DNA of 64,000 nucleotides from Bacteroidota bacterium. GTDB taxonomy: Bacteria > Bacteroidota > Bacteroidia > AKYH767-A > 2013-40CM-41-45. Where the stretch lies: the NCBI GenBank assembly GCA_016721305.1, contig JADKIH010000004.1:186001-250000 (forward strand), read 5' to 3'. A program made the position numbers and the translations under genes. Of this stretch, positions 10,518 through 21,100 are shown piece by piece. Below the pieces are notes generated by a model. That model ran no database searches. It was not told the DNA's origin and saw only the letters and a list, made by a program, of their open reading frames with translations. Each line of letters begins with the position of its first letter. Position 1 is the first letter of the stretch.

Positions 10518-13500
10518 ATGTTCAAACCACTTTTTGTTTGGATGCTTTTAATTTTTGCCTGTTTCACAACACTAGCCGGCATCCGCCCAATCGACCGAAT
10601 TGAAAACGAAATCAATTCAAATCATCCGTTTGTTGAATCAAAATTGTTTCGTTTTGCCGGCGAGGGAAAGTCGATGGCTTCAAATGAATATAATTTGAGA
10701 AACTATTCTTTGCTGAAAATTGATTTAGCTGAAGTGACATCTTTGCTTTCGTCACGGCCTCATAATATTTCTTTGATTGTTCCGGTTGCTGCCGATTCAA
10801 ATGTTACCATTCTTTTGACAGAAAGCAATTGCTTGACACCTGATTTTTCAGTATTAACAAGCTCCGGTATCTCAACAGCTCCGGAGAACGCCATGCATTA
10901 TTATGGAATCATCAACGGGAATTTAAAATCAGTTTGCTCTTTCAGTATTTTCAGGAATGAGATTATGGGAATTATTTCTCTCCTGAAATCGGAAATTGGT
11001 GATTGGAAAATTGAAAATGATCCGACCGATTTGCATATCCTGTACAATGATAAGGATATGATCAATAAACCTGTTTCGGATTGCCATACCGCATTCGATG
11101 ATAAAAAATACGAAGCTCAACAATTAACACCTCATCATACATCGCTTTTGAATTGTATCCGGATTTATTGGGAAATCAATTACGATATTTACCAGGATAA
11201 GGGTAGTATGAATAACACGATTAATTATGCTATCGGTCTGTTCAACGAAAGTGCAACTCTTTATCTGAACGATAATATTCCTGTCGAGCTTTCTCAGGTT
11301 TACATCTGGGACACTCCAAGTCCTTACACGAGTACATCTACCATAGGTCTGCTGAATCAATTTCAAGCTTACCGTAATTCATTCTCCGGTGATCTTGGTT
11401 CACTGTTAGGCTATGTTGGAGGCGGAGGCGTTGCTGCAAGTATCAATGGTTTGTGCTCCTCGAATCTTGACTACAGTCAATGTTACAGTATGGTCATGAG
11501 TGCTTATGCAAATGTTCCTACTTACTCATGGAGTGTAGAAGTTGTCACGCACGAGCAAGGTCACTTAATGGGTTCCCGACATACTCATGCTTGTGTTTGG
11601 AATGGAAATAATTCCGCTATTGATGGATGTGGCCCTTCTGCAGGTTATCCATATGAGGGTTCTTGCAGTGGTGCACCGATACCTTCGGCGGGCGGAACTA
11701 TCATGAGTTACTGTCATATGACTTCGGCAGGAATTAATTTTTCTCTTGGTTTCGGAACACAACCCGCTACCGTCATACAAAATAATTATTCAGCTGCGTC
11801 TTGTCTTACCCCATGTAACGGAAGCGGATTTTGCGAAGCTGCTTACGGACTGCAGCATGATTCGATTACAACAAGCAGTGTCTACCTCAGTTGGGATACT
11901 GCTTATGGCGCCGTAAGTTATATTGTGATGTATCGCGAAGTAGGTACTTCCACCTGGATTGTTGATACTGTTACGACTTCATCGTATTCAGTATCCGGTT
12001 TGATCCCGGGTACAACGTATGAATGGCAAGTGCAAACTTTATGTACGGCAAATAGTGCGAGCATTTCTGCTATTGATAATTTTATCACCGTACCATTAGT
12101 TTGTAATGCACCGACTGCTCTTATTTCGTCGAATGTTTCTTCTGTTTCTGCCTTACTTACATGGACAGCTGCAACGGCTGCAATCGGATATACGGTTCAA
12201 TATCGAGTTGTTGGCGCACCGACATGGTTGACTGCAAATACAAATACCAATTCTATTCAGCTCACCGGGCTCTCTTCGAGTTCAACATATGAGTGGGAAG
12301 TTGAAACAATTTGTGCCGGCGGCGGTACTTCCGTTTTCTCAAGTGTGGAAACTTTTCTTACAGCTGAAGCCGGCGCTCCGATAACGGTTACTCTTCAACC
12401 CGATAGTGTTTGCGGTAAAGATGCGCTCATCGCCAATAATATTCCATCAGGATTGAATTATTCAAATCATGGCGATTCGCCCGAATTTAATGCTCTCGCC
12501 TGGACATTGAGTGGAGCACGCTCCGATCACCGATCATTGCTGGAATTTGATTTGTCATTCATCCCTGCCGGCTCGCAAATTATCTCAGCTGAGTTGTCGC
12601 TGTTCTGGGATCCTACGAGTTCTAACCCCGGACACTCAACAATGAGTGGTTCAAACAGCGCAACACTATTTGAAATTGACGCGCCATGGGATGAGCACAC
12701 TGTTACGTGGGTGAATCAACCTCCATCGAGCCCTCTTCATAGTGTGGCATTTCCTGCTAGTACCTCTTCGACACAAGACTATTTAAATATTGATGTGCAT
12801 GATATGATTCAGGATTTTGTTGATCATCCGGAATCAAATTATGGGATGATCCTTCAATTGGATAATGAAAATGCTTATCGCAGTTTGATATTTGCTTCAA
12901 GTGACCATCCTAACCCGAATCTTCACCCAAAATTAGTTCTTACTTATGCTCCGAATGTGAACGAGTGTGTTTCGTATAAATATTCTGCTTGTTATGGAAT
13001 TGATGCTGAAGTTGGCGATTGTGTACCTGCCGGATATCCGAATCTGAATTTTGGAACCTATGGAGAATTGAGTGCGATTGCGTGGACCTTTGGAGGAGCA
13101 CCAACTGATATCAGATCGCTAATGTTCTGGGACTTGTCTTCGATTCCTCAAAATGCAATTGTGACGAGCGCAACTATTGATATGTTCTGGAATGCAAATA
13201 GCATAAATCCCGGCCACTCTCAGCTTACCGGATCAAATGAGTGCTACATTCAAAAAGTTACAAGCCCGTGGGCTGAAAATTCGGTTACATGGAATACTCA
13301 ACCGTCAACGGATACAACGAATCAGGTGTATGTTCCTGCAAGCACAAATGCACAACAAGACTATACATTTAATGTAACTGATTTGGTTCAGGACATGGTT
13401 GCCAATCCGGCCGACAACTATGGATTCATGCTTCGATTGATTAATGAGAATTATTATCGCAGCCTGGTTTTCTGCTCGAGCGATTATCCGGATCCTGCAA

Positions 13501-13811
13501 AACATCCGCAGATCAATGTTTGTTATAAGGTTGATAATGGCATTTCTCCATTGAGCATTCCGAATGATATTCTTGTAGCTCAGAATGTCGCCGAAAAGAC
13601 TGTTACTTTTAAAATGAATCCGGGATTCGATAAGGGTACGGTATTCACTTTATTTAATGAACTCGGACAGGATGTGATGCACTTTGTCATCAATGGAACA
13701 GGTCCTGTGTCGATCAGTACGGAAAGTTTGTCGCCGGGAGTGTATTTCTATTTGTTTAAATTGGACCAATTGCAAAAAGCAGGGAAGGTTCCTGTTATCG
13801 TTGGACAATAA
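10518..13811 (+). CDS. Secreted metzincin protease with Fn3, DNRLRE and T9SS sorting domains
   Basis: A 1097-residue secreted protein. The signal peptide is residues 1-20. The metalloprotease domain has HEQGHLMGSRHTH at 345-357, matching the HExxHxxGxxH zinc site of metzincins, with a Met-turn at IMSYCHM, and is closest to reprolysin/adamalysin-like families. Two Fn3 domains follow at about 437-525 and 530-617. Then come two tandem DNRLRE-type domains of about 190 residues each, with repeated WT...DIRSL/DHRSL, NPGHS and TSPW/APWDE motifs. The last 80 residues (FTLFNELGQDV ... LSPGVYFYLFKL) form a type A T9SS sorting domain, so it is exported across the outer membrane. The upstream gap of 123 bp suggests its own promoter. 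The substrate is unknown. Confidence 0.9.
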   Translation: MFKPLFVWMLLIFACFTTLAGIRPIDRIENEINSNHPFVESKLFRFAGEGKSMASNEYNLRNYSLLKIDLAEVTSLLSSRPHNISLIVPVAADSNVTILLTESNCLTPDFSVLTSSGISTAPENAMHYYGIINGNLKSVCSFSIFRNEIMGIISLLKSEIGDWKIENDPTDLHILYNDKDMINKPVSDCHTAFDDKKYEAQQLTPHHTSLLNCIRIYWEINYDIYQDKGSMNNTINYAIGLFNESATLYLNDNIPVELSQVYIWDTPSPYTSTSTIGLLNQFQAYRNSFSGDLGSLLGYVGGGGVAASINGLCSSNLDYSQCYSMVMSAYANVPTYSWSVEVVTHEQGHLMGSRHTHACVWNGNNSAIDGCGPSAGYPYEGSCSGAPIPSAGGTIMSYCHMTSAGINFSLGFGTQPATVIQNNYSAASCLTPCNGSGFCEAAYGLQHDSITTSSVYLSWDTAYGAVSYIVMYREVGTSTWIVDTVTTSSYSVSGLIPGTTYEWQVQTLCTANSASISAIDNFITVPLVCNAPTALISSNVSSVSALLTWTAATAAIGYTVQYRVVGAPTWLTANTNTNSIQLTGLSSSSTYEWEVETICAGGGTSVFSSVETFLTAEAGAPITVTLQPDSVCGKDALIANNIPSGLNYSNHGDSPEFNALAWTLSGARSDHRSLLEFDLSFIPAGSQIISAELSLFWDPTSSNPGHSTMSGSNSATLFEIDAPWDEHTVTWVNQPPSSPLHSVAFPASTSSTQDYLNIDVHDMIQDFVDHPESNYGMILQLDNENAYRSLIFASSDHPNPNLHPKLVLTYAPNVNECVSYKYSACYGIDAEVGDCVPAGYPNLNFGTYGELSAIAWTFGGAPTDIRSLMFWDLSSIPQNAIVTSATIDMFWNANSINPGHSQLTGSNECYIQKVTSPWAENSVTWNTQPSTDTTNQVYVPASTNAQQDYTFNVTDLVQDMVANPADNYGFMLRLINENYYRSLVFCSSDYPDPAKHPQINVCYKVDNGISPLSIPNDILVAQNVAEKTVTFKMNPGFDKGTVFTLFNELGQDVMHFVINGTGPVSISTESLSPGVYFYLFKLDQLQKAGKVPVIVGQ

Positions 13812-13850
13812 GAAAAGGCCTTTTAAGAAAACCAATACTGGTTAAAATGC

Positions 13851-13897
13851 GAAAGAGAATGCCGTATCTGAACGATGCAGTATTCTCTTTCTCATTT
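13851..13897. terminator. Hairpin between convergent protease and cyanophycinase genes
   Basis: A 12-bp stem (GAAAGAGAATGC with GTATTCTCTTTC, one G-T pair) encloses a loop of about 17 nt between two converging genes. It is followed by TCATTTT on + and has AT-rich sequence on the other side. A bidirectional terminator is the simplest reading. Confidence 0.6.
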
Positions 13898-13915
13898 TAT
13901 AACTAAGAAGAAATT

Positions 13916-14780
13916 TTATTTTGCTAAAATCTCCGAATAAAATTTTCGTGTCTTTAAATCGTAGTGATTGCCTTTGGCCATCACATGCACAATTAAATTT
14001 TCGATCGAGATAGGTGAGCCTTCTTTCAAATCAGCAATATTGGAATGACGAATTTCGTGTCCATCGATAATGATTACCAATCCGCTTCCTACTGCTTCCA
14101 TATATCTGCCTTCCGTTACCAAAACTCCGGTGTCTTCTCCAAGTCCGATTCCTATACAGCTGGGGTTAGCTGCAACGGCTTGAGTAAGTCGTCCGAATCG
14201 TCCGCGTGTTACGAAATGCGAATCGACGATCACATCTTTCATAAAAGCTAAGCCTGTTGTAATTTTGACTTCACCTTTCATCAAAGCTTCGGAACTGTTA
14301 CCCTGATAAATCATCGTGTTCGACATCGCCATTGCTCCGGCACTTGTACCTGCAATGACAAATGAATCTTCGTTGTGATATCGTGAATGCAGAGTTTCGA
14401 GAAATTGAGTTCCTCTCGAAAATAGAGGAGAGGCGCAATTGATTTCCGCCACTGAACATCACACATGCACATTTATTCAGACGATCAAGAAATTCAGACT
14501 TCATCGCATCTTCGCGATTACGAATATCCATCACCTGCACATTCTTGCAACCGAGCTTGTGAAATGCATCGAGATAGTTTTGACCAATTTCTTCCGGAAT
14601 AGAAGATGCACTGGTTACTACTTCCATGATGGCGTCGTGTCCGCCTGCCTCGTGAACGATTCGACTAAGAATCTGCAATGAGAAGAAATTCAGATTATTC
14701 TTCTGTGTGTAATTCGGTTCCGGTTCGGTTCCTTTATCTTCTGCCCCCCCAATCGCAATCAGTTTGCCCTTAGGAATCAT
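13916..14780 (-). CDS. cphB: Cyanophycinase (frameshifted)
   Basis: A serine peptidase of family S51 that cuts cyanophycin (multi-L-arginyl-poly-L-aspartate) into beta-Asp-Arg dipeptides. I start it at MIPKGKLIAIGGAEDKG (14780), which matches the family N terminus. The nucleophile motif is GTSAGAMAMS, with SGGNQLRL before it and GIGLGEDTGVLV after it. One extra base near 14417 breaks FSGGNQLRLSSIF from RGTQFLETLHSRY. Removing it gives one protein of about 287 residues. It diverges from cyanophycin synthetase with about 300 bp between them, pairing storage and breakdown in one locus. Confidence 0.92.
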
Positions 14781-14950
14781 AACTATTGAATAATTTGGTC
14801 GCAAATATAAGGATACAGGCCAAACCTGCACGCCTAAACCGCCCACTTTTCAACGGTTTTACACACATGATCTCTTTTGAAGGCCCATTTTAAAAGAAAT
14901 TTGGGGGATTGAGGAAAACTTGTTACTTTGCTTGAGCTCGGTCAGGGTGG

Positions 14951-15055
14951 AGTATTGAATATTGAAAATCGAATATTGAATATTGCGTGGTTTTTTGCAC
15001 CCCGCTCCTCGTAACCCGCAACCCGCAACCCGCAACTCGCAACCCGCAACTCGCT
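14951..15055. repeat. AATATTGA and GCAACCC short-repeat arrays upstream of cphA
   Basis: Two unrelated arrays abut in the 305-bp gap between the divergent cyanophycin genes. At 14951-14985 there are ATTGAATATTGAA units. At 15010-15055 there are seven-base units AACCCGC/AACTCGC. TTACTTTGC at about 14922-14930 resembles a -7 box, so these arrays may lie in the cphA leader. The rest of the gap shows nothing else. Confidence 0.8.
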
Positions 15056-15085
15056 CCTTACCTCCGCCCAAACACTACCACATAT

Positions 15086-17740
15086 ATGAACATCCTAGAG
15101 ATCCGGGTCATGAAAGGCCCAAATTATTGGTCGATTCGCCGTCACAAATTAATTGTGATGAAATTGGACATCGAAGAATTAGAAGATTTACCGACAAATA
15201 AAATTGCAGGCTTCTCAGAACGATTGGAGAAAATGTTCCCATCGCTTTATGCACACGAATGTTCCGAGGGACATCCGGGAGGATTTTTTAAACGTGTTGT
15301 CGAAGGAACATGGATGGGTCACGTTGTAGAACACATCGCTCTCGAAATTCAAACGCTTGCCGGAATGGATTGCGGCTTCGGTCGTACTCGTAGCACGGGA
15401 CAACATGGTGTGTACAATGTTGTATTCAATTACATGGAAGAAAAAGTCGGAATCTATTCCGCTAAAGCCGCTGTTCGTATTTGCGATGCATTGGTGAAAG
15501 GTGAGGCATATGATTTTGCAGACGATATTCAAAACATGCGTGAGATTCGAGAAGATGAACGTCTCGGACCATCAACAGGTTCAATCGTTGAAGAAGCAAT
15601 CAAACGTAAAATTCCTTGGATCCGTTTGAACAAGCATTCTTTAGTTCAATTAGGTTACGGAAAAAATCAACGTCGTATTCAGGCTACTGTTGCCAGCACT
15701 ACATCAAGTATCGCAGTAGAAGTAGCTTGTGATAAAGAAGAAACAAAAAACTTACTCGAAGCAGCTTCTATTCCTGTTCCTCGTGGTCGTGTTGTTTACG
15801 ATGAAGAGGATTTAGAATCAGCTGTTCGTCGTATCGGTTATCCGATCGTTCTTAAACCTGTCGGTGGAAATCACGGACGTGGTGCGACGATCAATGTGAT
15901 GACTTGGGATGAAGCCGTTGAAGCATTGGCAATTGCAAAGCGTGTTTCACGTGGTGTCATTGTCGAGAAATTTATCACCGGCTATGACCATCGTTTACTC
16001 GTTATCGATTACAAATTTGTGGCCGGCGCGAAACGTACTCCTGCAATGGTTACCGGCGACGGAAAGCATACGATTCAGGAATTAGTGGATATCGTTAACA
16101 GTAATCCGCTGCGTGGTTATGGTCACGAAAAAGTTTTGACAGCAATTAAAATCGACGACATGTCACTGGGCATGATCGAAGAAAAAGGATACACTCTTCA
16201 AACTGTTTTAAAAGCAGGAGAGGAGTTACATTTGAAACGTACAGCCAATTTAAGTACGGGCGGAACATCGACTGATGTTACTGAAGTTGTCCATCCATAC
16301 AATGTATTTATGGCCGAACGTATCGCGCGAATTATCGGACTCGATATTTGCGGTATCGACATCATGACTCCTGATATACGCGTGCCGTTACATGAAAATG
16401 GCGGAGCTGTTCTGGAAGTAAATGCCGGTCCGGGTTTCCGTATGCACATCGCTCCGGCCGAAGGCTTACCGCGCAATGTGGCAGAACCGGTTGTCGATAT
16501 GCTTTATCCTCCTGGAGCTTCGGCACGAATTCCGATTATTGCTGTTTCGGGAACGAATGGAAAAACAACAACTACACGTCTTATTGCCCATATCGTAAAG
16601 ACCATGGGACATCGTGTTGGATTCACAACCACTGATGGTATCTATATTCAAAATCAGATGGTGGAGAAAGGTGATTGTACCGGACCACTGAGTGCAGAGT
16701 TTGTATTGCGCGATCCGACTGTCGATTTTGCCGTTCTCGAATGTGCGCGTGGTGGAATTCTCAAAGCGGGATTAGGTTTCCATAATTGCGATGTGAGCAT
16801 TGTGACAAATGTTGCAGCCGATCACCTTGGATTGAAAGATATCAATACGCTCGAAGAAATGGCACGTGTAAAAAGCGTTGTTGCCGAAAGCGTATTGCCT
16901 GAAGGATATTGCATTTTGAATGCCGACGATGATCTGGTTTACGAAATGAGAAAAGGAGTACAAGCTAATATCGCACTCTTTAGTCTCGATGAAAATAATC
17001 CGCGCATCATTAAGCATACTGAAAAAGGCGGCATCGCTGCCATCGTTGAAAATGGTTACATCACCATTTGCAAAGGAACATGGAAGATTCGTGTCGATAA
17101 AGTCGTGAACATTCCTCTGACATTCTCCGGAAAAGCAATCTTCATGATTCAGAATATTCTTCCGGCTGTTATCGCAGGATTCGTTCGCGGATTTAAAGTG
17201 GACGATATCCGTTTGGCACTCGAGACATTTATTCCTTCACCTACACAAACTCCGGGTCGAATGAATATGTTCCAGTTCCGCAACTTCACGGTGATGGTCG
17301 ATTACGCACACAATCCTGCAGGCTTCCAGGCTATCGCTCGCTTCCTCGACAAGATCGAAGCGAAACCGAAAGTGGGAATCATTGCCGGAGTAGGGGATCG
17401 TCGCGACGAAGATATTATCCAGCTCGGAACAGTCGCTTCTCAAATGTTCGATGAAATCATTATTCGCCAGGATAAAAATCTTCGTGGAAGATCCGAACAG
17501 GAAATCATCGATCTCATGATGAAAGGAATTCAAGGCGACGATACTTCGAAGAAAGTAAAAATCATTCCGAAAGAATCCGAAGCCATCGATCACGCCATCA
17601 AGAATGCAAAGAAAGGTTCGTTCATCGTTATCTGCAGCGACGTAGTTCCTGATGCCCTTGATCAAATTCTCAAATACAAAGAAGACGAAGATCATTTTGA
17701 AATTCACAAAGAAGATATTCCTTCACCGGTAAATTCTTAG
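15086..17740 (+). CDS. cphA: Cyanophycin synthetase
   Basis: An 884-residue enzyme that builds cyanophycin from aspartate and arginine with ATP. The N-terminal domain (about 1-160) starts MNILEIRVMKGPNYWS. The ATP-grasp domain lies at about 220-470, with KPVGGNHGRGATIN near 257 and DICGIDIM and EVNAGPGFRMH nearer its end. A Mur-ligase-like domain follows, with P-loop SGTNGKTTTTR near 488 and MVDYAHNPAGF, which joins the second residue. The ATG at 15086 is preferred over an upstream in-frame ATG (14987) because the extra 33 residues are translated short repeats. The length matches characterised CphA. It is divergent from cyanophycinase and ends at a strong terminator. Confidence 0.96.
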   Translation: MNILEIRVMKGPNYWSIRRHKLIVMKLDIEELEDLPTNKIAGFSERLEKMFPSLYAHECSEGHPGGFFKRVVEGTWMGHVVEHIALEIQTLAGMDCGFGRTRSTGQHGVYNVVFNYMEEKVGIYSAKAAVRICDALVKGEAYDFADDIQNMREIREDERLGPSTGSIVEEAIKRKIPWIRLNKHSLVQLGYGKNQRRIQATVASTTSSIAVEVACDKEETKNLLEAASIPVPRGRVVYDEEDLESAVRRIGYPIVLKPVGGNHGRGATINVMTWDEAVEALAIAKRVSRGVIVEKFITGYDHRLLVIDYKFVAGAKRTPAMVTGDGKHTIQELVDIVNSNPLRGYGHEKVLTAIKIDDMSLGMIEEKGYTLQTVLKAGEELHLKRTANLSTGGTSTDVTEVVHPYNVFMAERIARIIGLDICGIDIMTPDIRVPLHENGGAVLEVNAGPGFRMHIAPAEGLPRNVAEPVVDMLYPPGASARIPIIAVSGTNGKTTTTRLIAHIVKTMGHRVGFTTTDGIYIQNQMVEKGDCTGPLSAEFVLRDPTVDFAVLECARGGILKAGLGFHNCDVSIVTNVAADHLGLKDINTLEEMARVKSVVAESVLPEGYCILNADDDLVYEMRKGVQANIALFSLDENNPRIIKHTEKGGIAAIVENGYITICKGTWKIRVDKVVNIPLTFSGKAIFMIQNILPAVIAGFVRGFKVDDIRLALETFIPSPTQTPGRMNMFQFRNFTVMVDYAHNPAGFQAIARFLDKIEAKPKVGIIAGVGDRRDEDIIQLGTVASQMFDEIIIRQDKNLRGRSEQEIIDLMMKGIQGDDTSKKVKIIPKESEAIDHAIKNAKKGSFIVICSDVVPDALDQILKYKEDEDHFEIHKEDIPSPVNS

Positions 17741-17770
17741 GAGGAATACAAAATTTAGAATTATGAATTC

Positions 17771-17808
17771 AAAAAGGCCGATAGCACTAGTTGTCGGCCT
17801 TTTTTTTT
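17771..17808 (+). terminator. Rho-independent terminator of cphA
   Basis: AAGGCCGA and TCGGCCTT form an 8-bp GC-rich stem around a loop of about 12 nt, followed by eight T residues, 31 bp after the cphA stop. Confidence 0.88.
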
Positions 17809-17854
17809 CGTTTGCTGAGCTTGACGCACCCCGCTTACTGAGCTTGTCGAAGTA

Positions 17855-17920
17855 CGCAACCCGCAACCCGCAACCCGCAACCCGCAACTCGCAACCCGCA
17901 ACTCGCAACTCGCAACCCGC
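17855..17920. repeat. GCAACCC/GCAACTC heptamer array
   Basis: About nine seven-base units (CAACCCG and CAACTCG) in one orientation, preceded by CTGAGCTTGTCGAAG. They lie between the cphA terminator and the first SprB-repeat adhesin. The remaining 200 bp up to the adhesin start are AT-rich with no ORF. Confidence 0.85.
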
Positions 17921-18119
17921 CATCAACACCCAAACGTTAGCAATTACAAACCGCCTAAATCCTTACACCCCATTTTTTTACCGTTTTTAGCTAAAGATTA
18001 CTTTTTGTTCATTTTTTGGAACATTCGACCGAGGATTTGAGTAGAATAATGATAATTCTTACAGGAAATTCAGTTGAATCATGGTGAACTTTACTCATTT
18101 CAGAGAAAAACGAAATAAC

Positions 18120-21100
18120 ATGAATCCATTTTTACGACGATTAGTGCTGATTATCTCACTGGCGTCAACATTAGGCATCCTTCCGCAAAAGGCGTCAGCA
18201 ACGCATTTGGCGGGTTCGGACATTTCTTATACTTGCCTTGGTGGTAATACCTACCGAATCGAACTTACATTTTATCGTGACTGTCTCGGCTCTGCGGCTC
18301 CGCTTGGCGTCGGAATTGAATTCCGTTCGGCAAGCTGCAATCAGTATTTTACCGATACGCTGGTGCAAGAGGCGAATACAGGACAGGAGATCACTTATCC
18401 TTGTCCAACCGTCGTAACCAGTTGCGATGATCCGACTTCTTCAATCCCCGGAATTCAGGAATATCGTTATAGCGGTGTGATCACCTTCCCGATGCAATGC
18501 ACGGATTGGGTAATCAGCTGGACATATTGCTGCCGAAATTGCGATATCACTACAATGGTTCAACAATCACCTTATTACCGGCTCAAATCCTCCAATGTAT
18601 ATATATACAAACTTGGATAATTTGAATACGACATGCAATTCTTCCCCCGTTTTTTCGAATAACCCAATTGCTTTTGTATGTGTAGGTCAGAGTTTTACAT
18701 ATAATCATGGCGTTACTGACCCTGACGGTGACTCTTTAGTTTATTCATTGGTCAACCCATTAGTTAGTGCAACCGATTCTATTCCTTTCATCAGCGGTTA
18801 TTCTGCAACAAATCCTATTACATCCTCTCCGGCATTAGCCATCGATCCTGTAACCGGCGATATCACATTCACTCCGACTCAACAAGAAGTAGGGGTGTTG
18901 TCTGTTTTAGTTCAGGAATATCGCAATGGTGTTTTGATCGGAAGCGTAGTTCGTGATATGGAAATTTACGTTCGTCAGTGTAATAACAATCTTCCAACAG
19001 CAACCGGTATTAACGGTTCGGCTACAAGAGATACTACTGTTTGTCCGGGTACAAACTTCTGTTTCGACGTTTTTTCAAATGATTTAGATGCGAATCAGAT
19101 TGTTTCAATGACTTGGAATCAGGGAATTTCAGGAGCAACATTCACGGTTTCAGGTTTCCCTTATCCGACCGGACATTTCTGCTGGACAGCTCCTTCAACA
19201 AATGTGAGCACTTTGCCTTACAGCTTTACCGTTCAGGTGGCCGATAATAATTGTCCGAACAGCGGTTATCAGACATACTCTTTTAATATATATGTCAATA
19301 CTCCGGTTTCCGGAATCAATGCCACTCCGATTTCCTGTCATGGTGATACCGATGGTACTGCTACCGCCGTTACGACTTCCTCAAGCGGAAATTATTCCTT
19401 CGTTTGGACGCCGACAGGAGATACATCACAAACAATCACCGGACTTGCTCCGGGAACATATACAGTGTTTGCACTCGACAGCACTTCAGGTTGTTCGGCT
19501 TCCTGGTCGACAACTTTGACAGATCCTGATCAGCTTACCGATTCTGTTTATTCATCGAGCACTCCTTGTGCTTCTAACGGTGAAGCAATTGCTGTGGCTT
19601 CCGGCGGTACTTTCCCGTATTCATACAGCTGGAATACCATACCTCCAACATTGAACGATACGGCTTCAGGTCTTCGCCGGAACATTTATTGTTACTATAA
19701 CCGATGCTCACAATTGTGTAGTCACTGATTCAGTCACAATCTCTACAGGTAGCGGTTCGGTTTCTGTTACTGTCGATTCAGTTGCAACTTTACTCTGCGG
19801 CACAGATACGACAGGTTATGCTACCGTTACTGCAAGTGGTGGAACACCGGGTTATACTTATGTATGGAATACGAATCCTGTTCAAACCGGTCAGACTGCA
19901 ATTAATTTAAGCCCGGGTACATACATAGTTACCGTTACTGATACAGCAGGTTGTACATCTACACAAAGTGTTACGGTGAATGCACCGGCTCCACTAAGCC
20001 TGACAGGTTCAAGTATTCCTGCAGGATGTAATTTGGCTGATGGTATTGCGATGGTTTCTGTAACTGGAGGGGTACCGGGTTATACATATTTATGGGATAC
20101 TTTATCAGTCAATACTCCGGATCTTAACAACGTTCCTGCAGGTATTTATACAGTTGTTGTAACGGATACAAATAATTGCGTTTCTCAACTTGCCGTCACT
20201 GTTTCCAACTCTTCCATAGCTCCACCTACAATTACAGTTGTGACGCCAATTCTTTGTAATGGCGACACAAATGGAAGTGTGCAAATTAATGCGGCAGGCG
20301 GAACAGCACCATTCACATACACATGGGATGGAGTAGTGGTTGTCAATGGCCTCGTTACGAATATCAGTCCTGGTACTTACAATGCAGGCGTGGAAGATTC
20401 TGCCGGTTGTGTTTCCTTTACTCCGGTTACAATCACTGAACCTACTGTTCTTTCGGCTGTGTTCACAACAAATCACCCAAGTTGTTTTGGTGACAGTAGT
20501 GGTACTGCCATCGTTTCTGCTTCAGGCGGAACACCGGGTTATTCATACAGTTGGAGTCCTTTCGGTGGAACAGATTCAATTGCTACCGACCTTCCGGGCG
20601 ATAACTATACCGTTACCGTTACCGATGCTAATGGTTGTACAACTACAGCAAGTACAACTGTCATTACAACCAATCAAATTCAAATTACTGTCGATGCCGC
20701 TATTGACGCCAGCTGTTTCGGTAGCGCCGATGGTTCAGTTAGTATCACTGTAGTTGGCGGCCCTTACACATATAACTGGAATAATGGTTATGCATTCTCC
20801 GAAGATTTGACAAATGTAGATGCAGGCGTTTATACTGTTGTTGTTACAGACGGAGCCGGTTGTACTGAAGATGCAACGGCATTGGTTAGTCAGCCTCCGG
20901 TTCTTCCGATTGATGCCGGTGGTGATACTGCACTTTGTGCAGGAAGCTCGATAATTCTCAATGCCACACTTCTTGGATGAACAACAGGTAGCTGGTCTAC
21001 TACACAAGGAGTAACTTTTGGCAATGCCAATGATCCTCATTCAACAGCAAATAATCTGGCTACAGGAAGTAACTTCCTTACATGGACAGTTACAGATGGA

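Noticed and set aside
14983..15201. ORF reading through the AACCCGC repeats before cphA
   Set aside because: Its protein is translated repeat (NPQPATR), and CphA homology begins only at 15,086 in another frame.
20978..20980. Stop-codon recoding or a code where TGA is sense
   Set aside because: TGA ends other genes in the window (for example asnB at 10,394), and no selenocysteine-type hairpin is evident.
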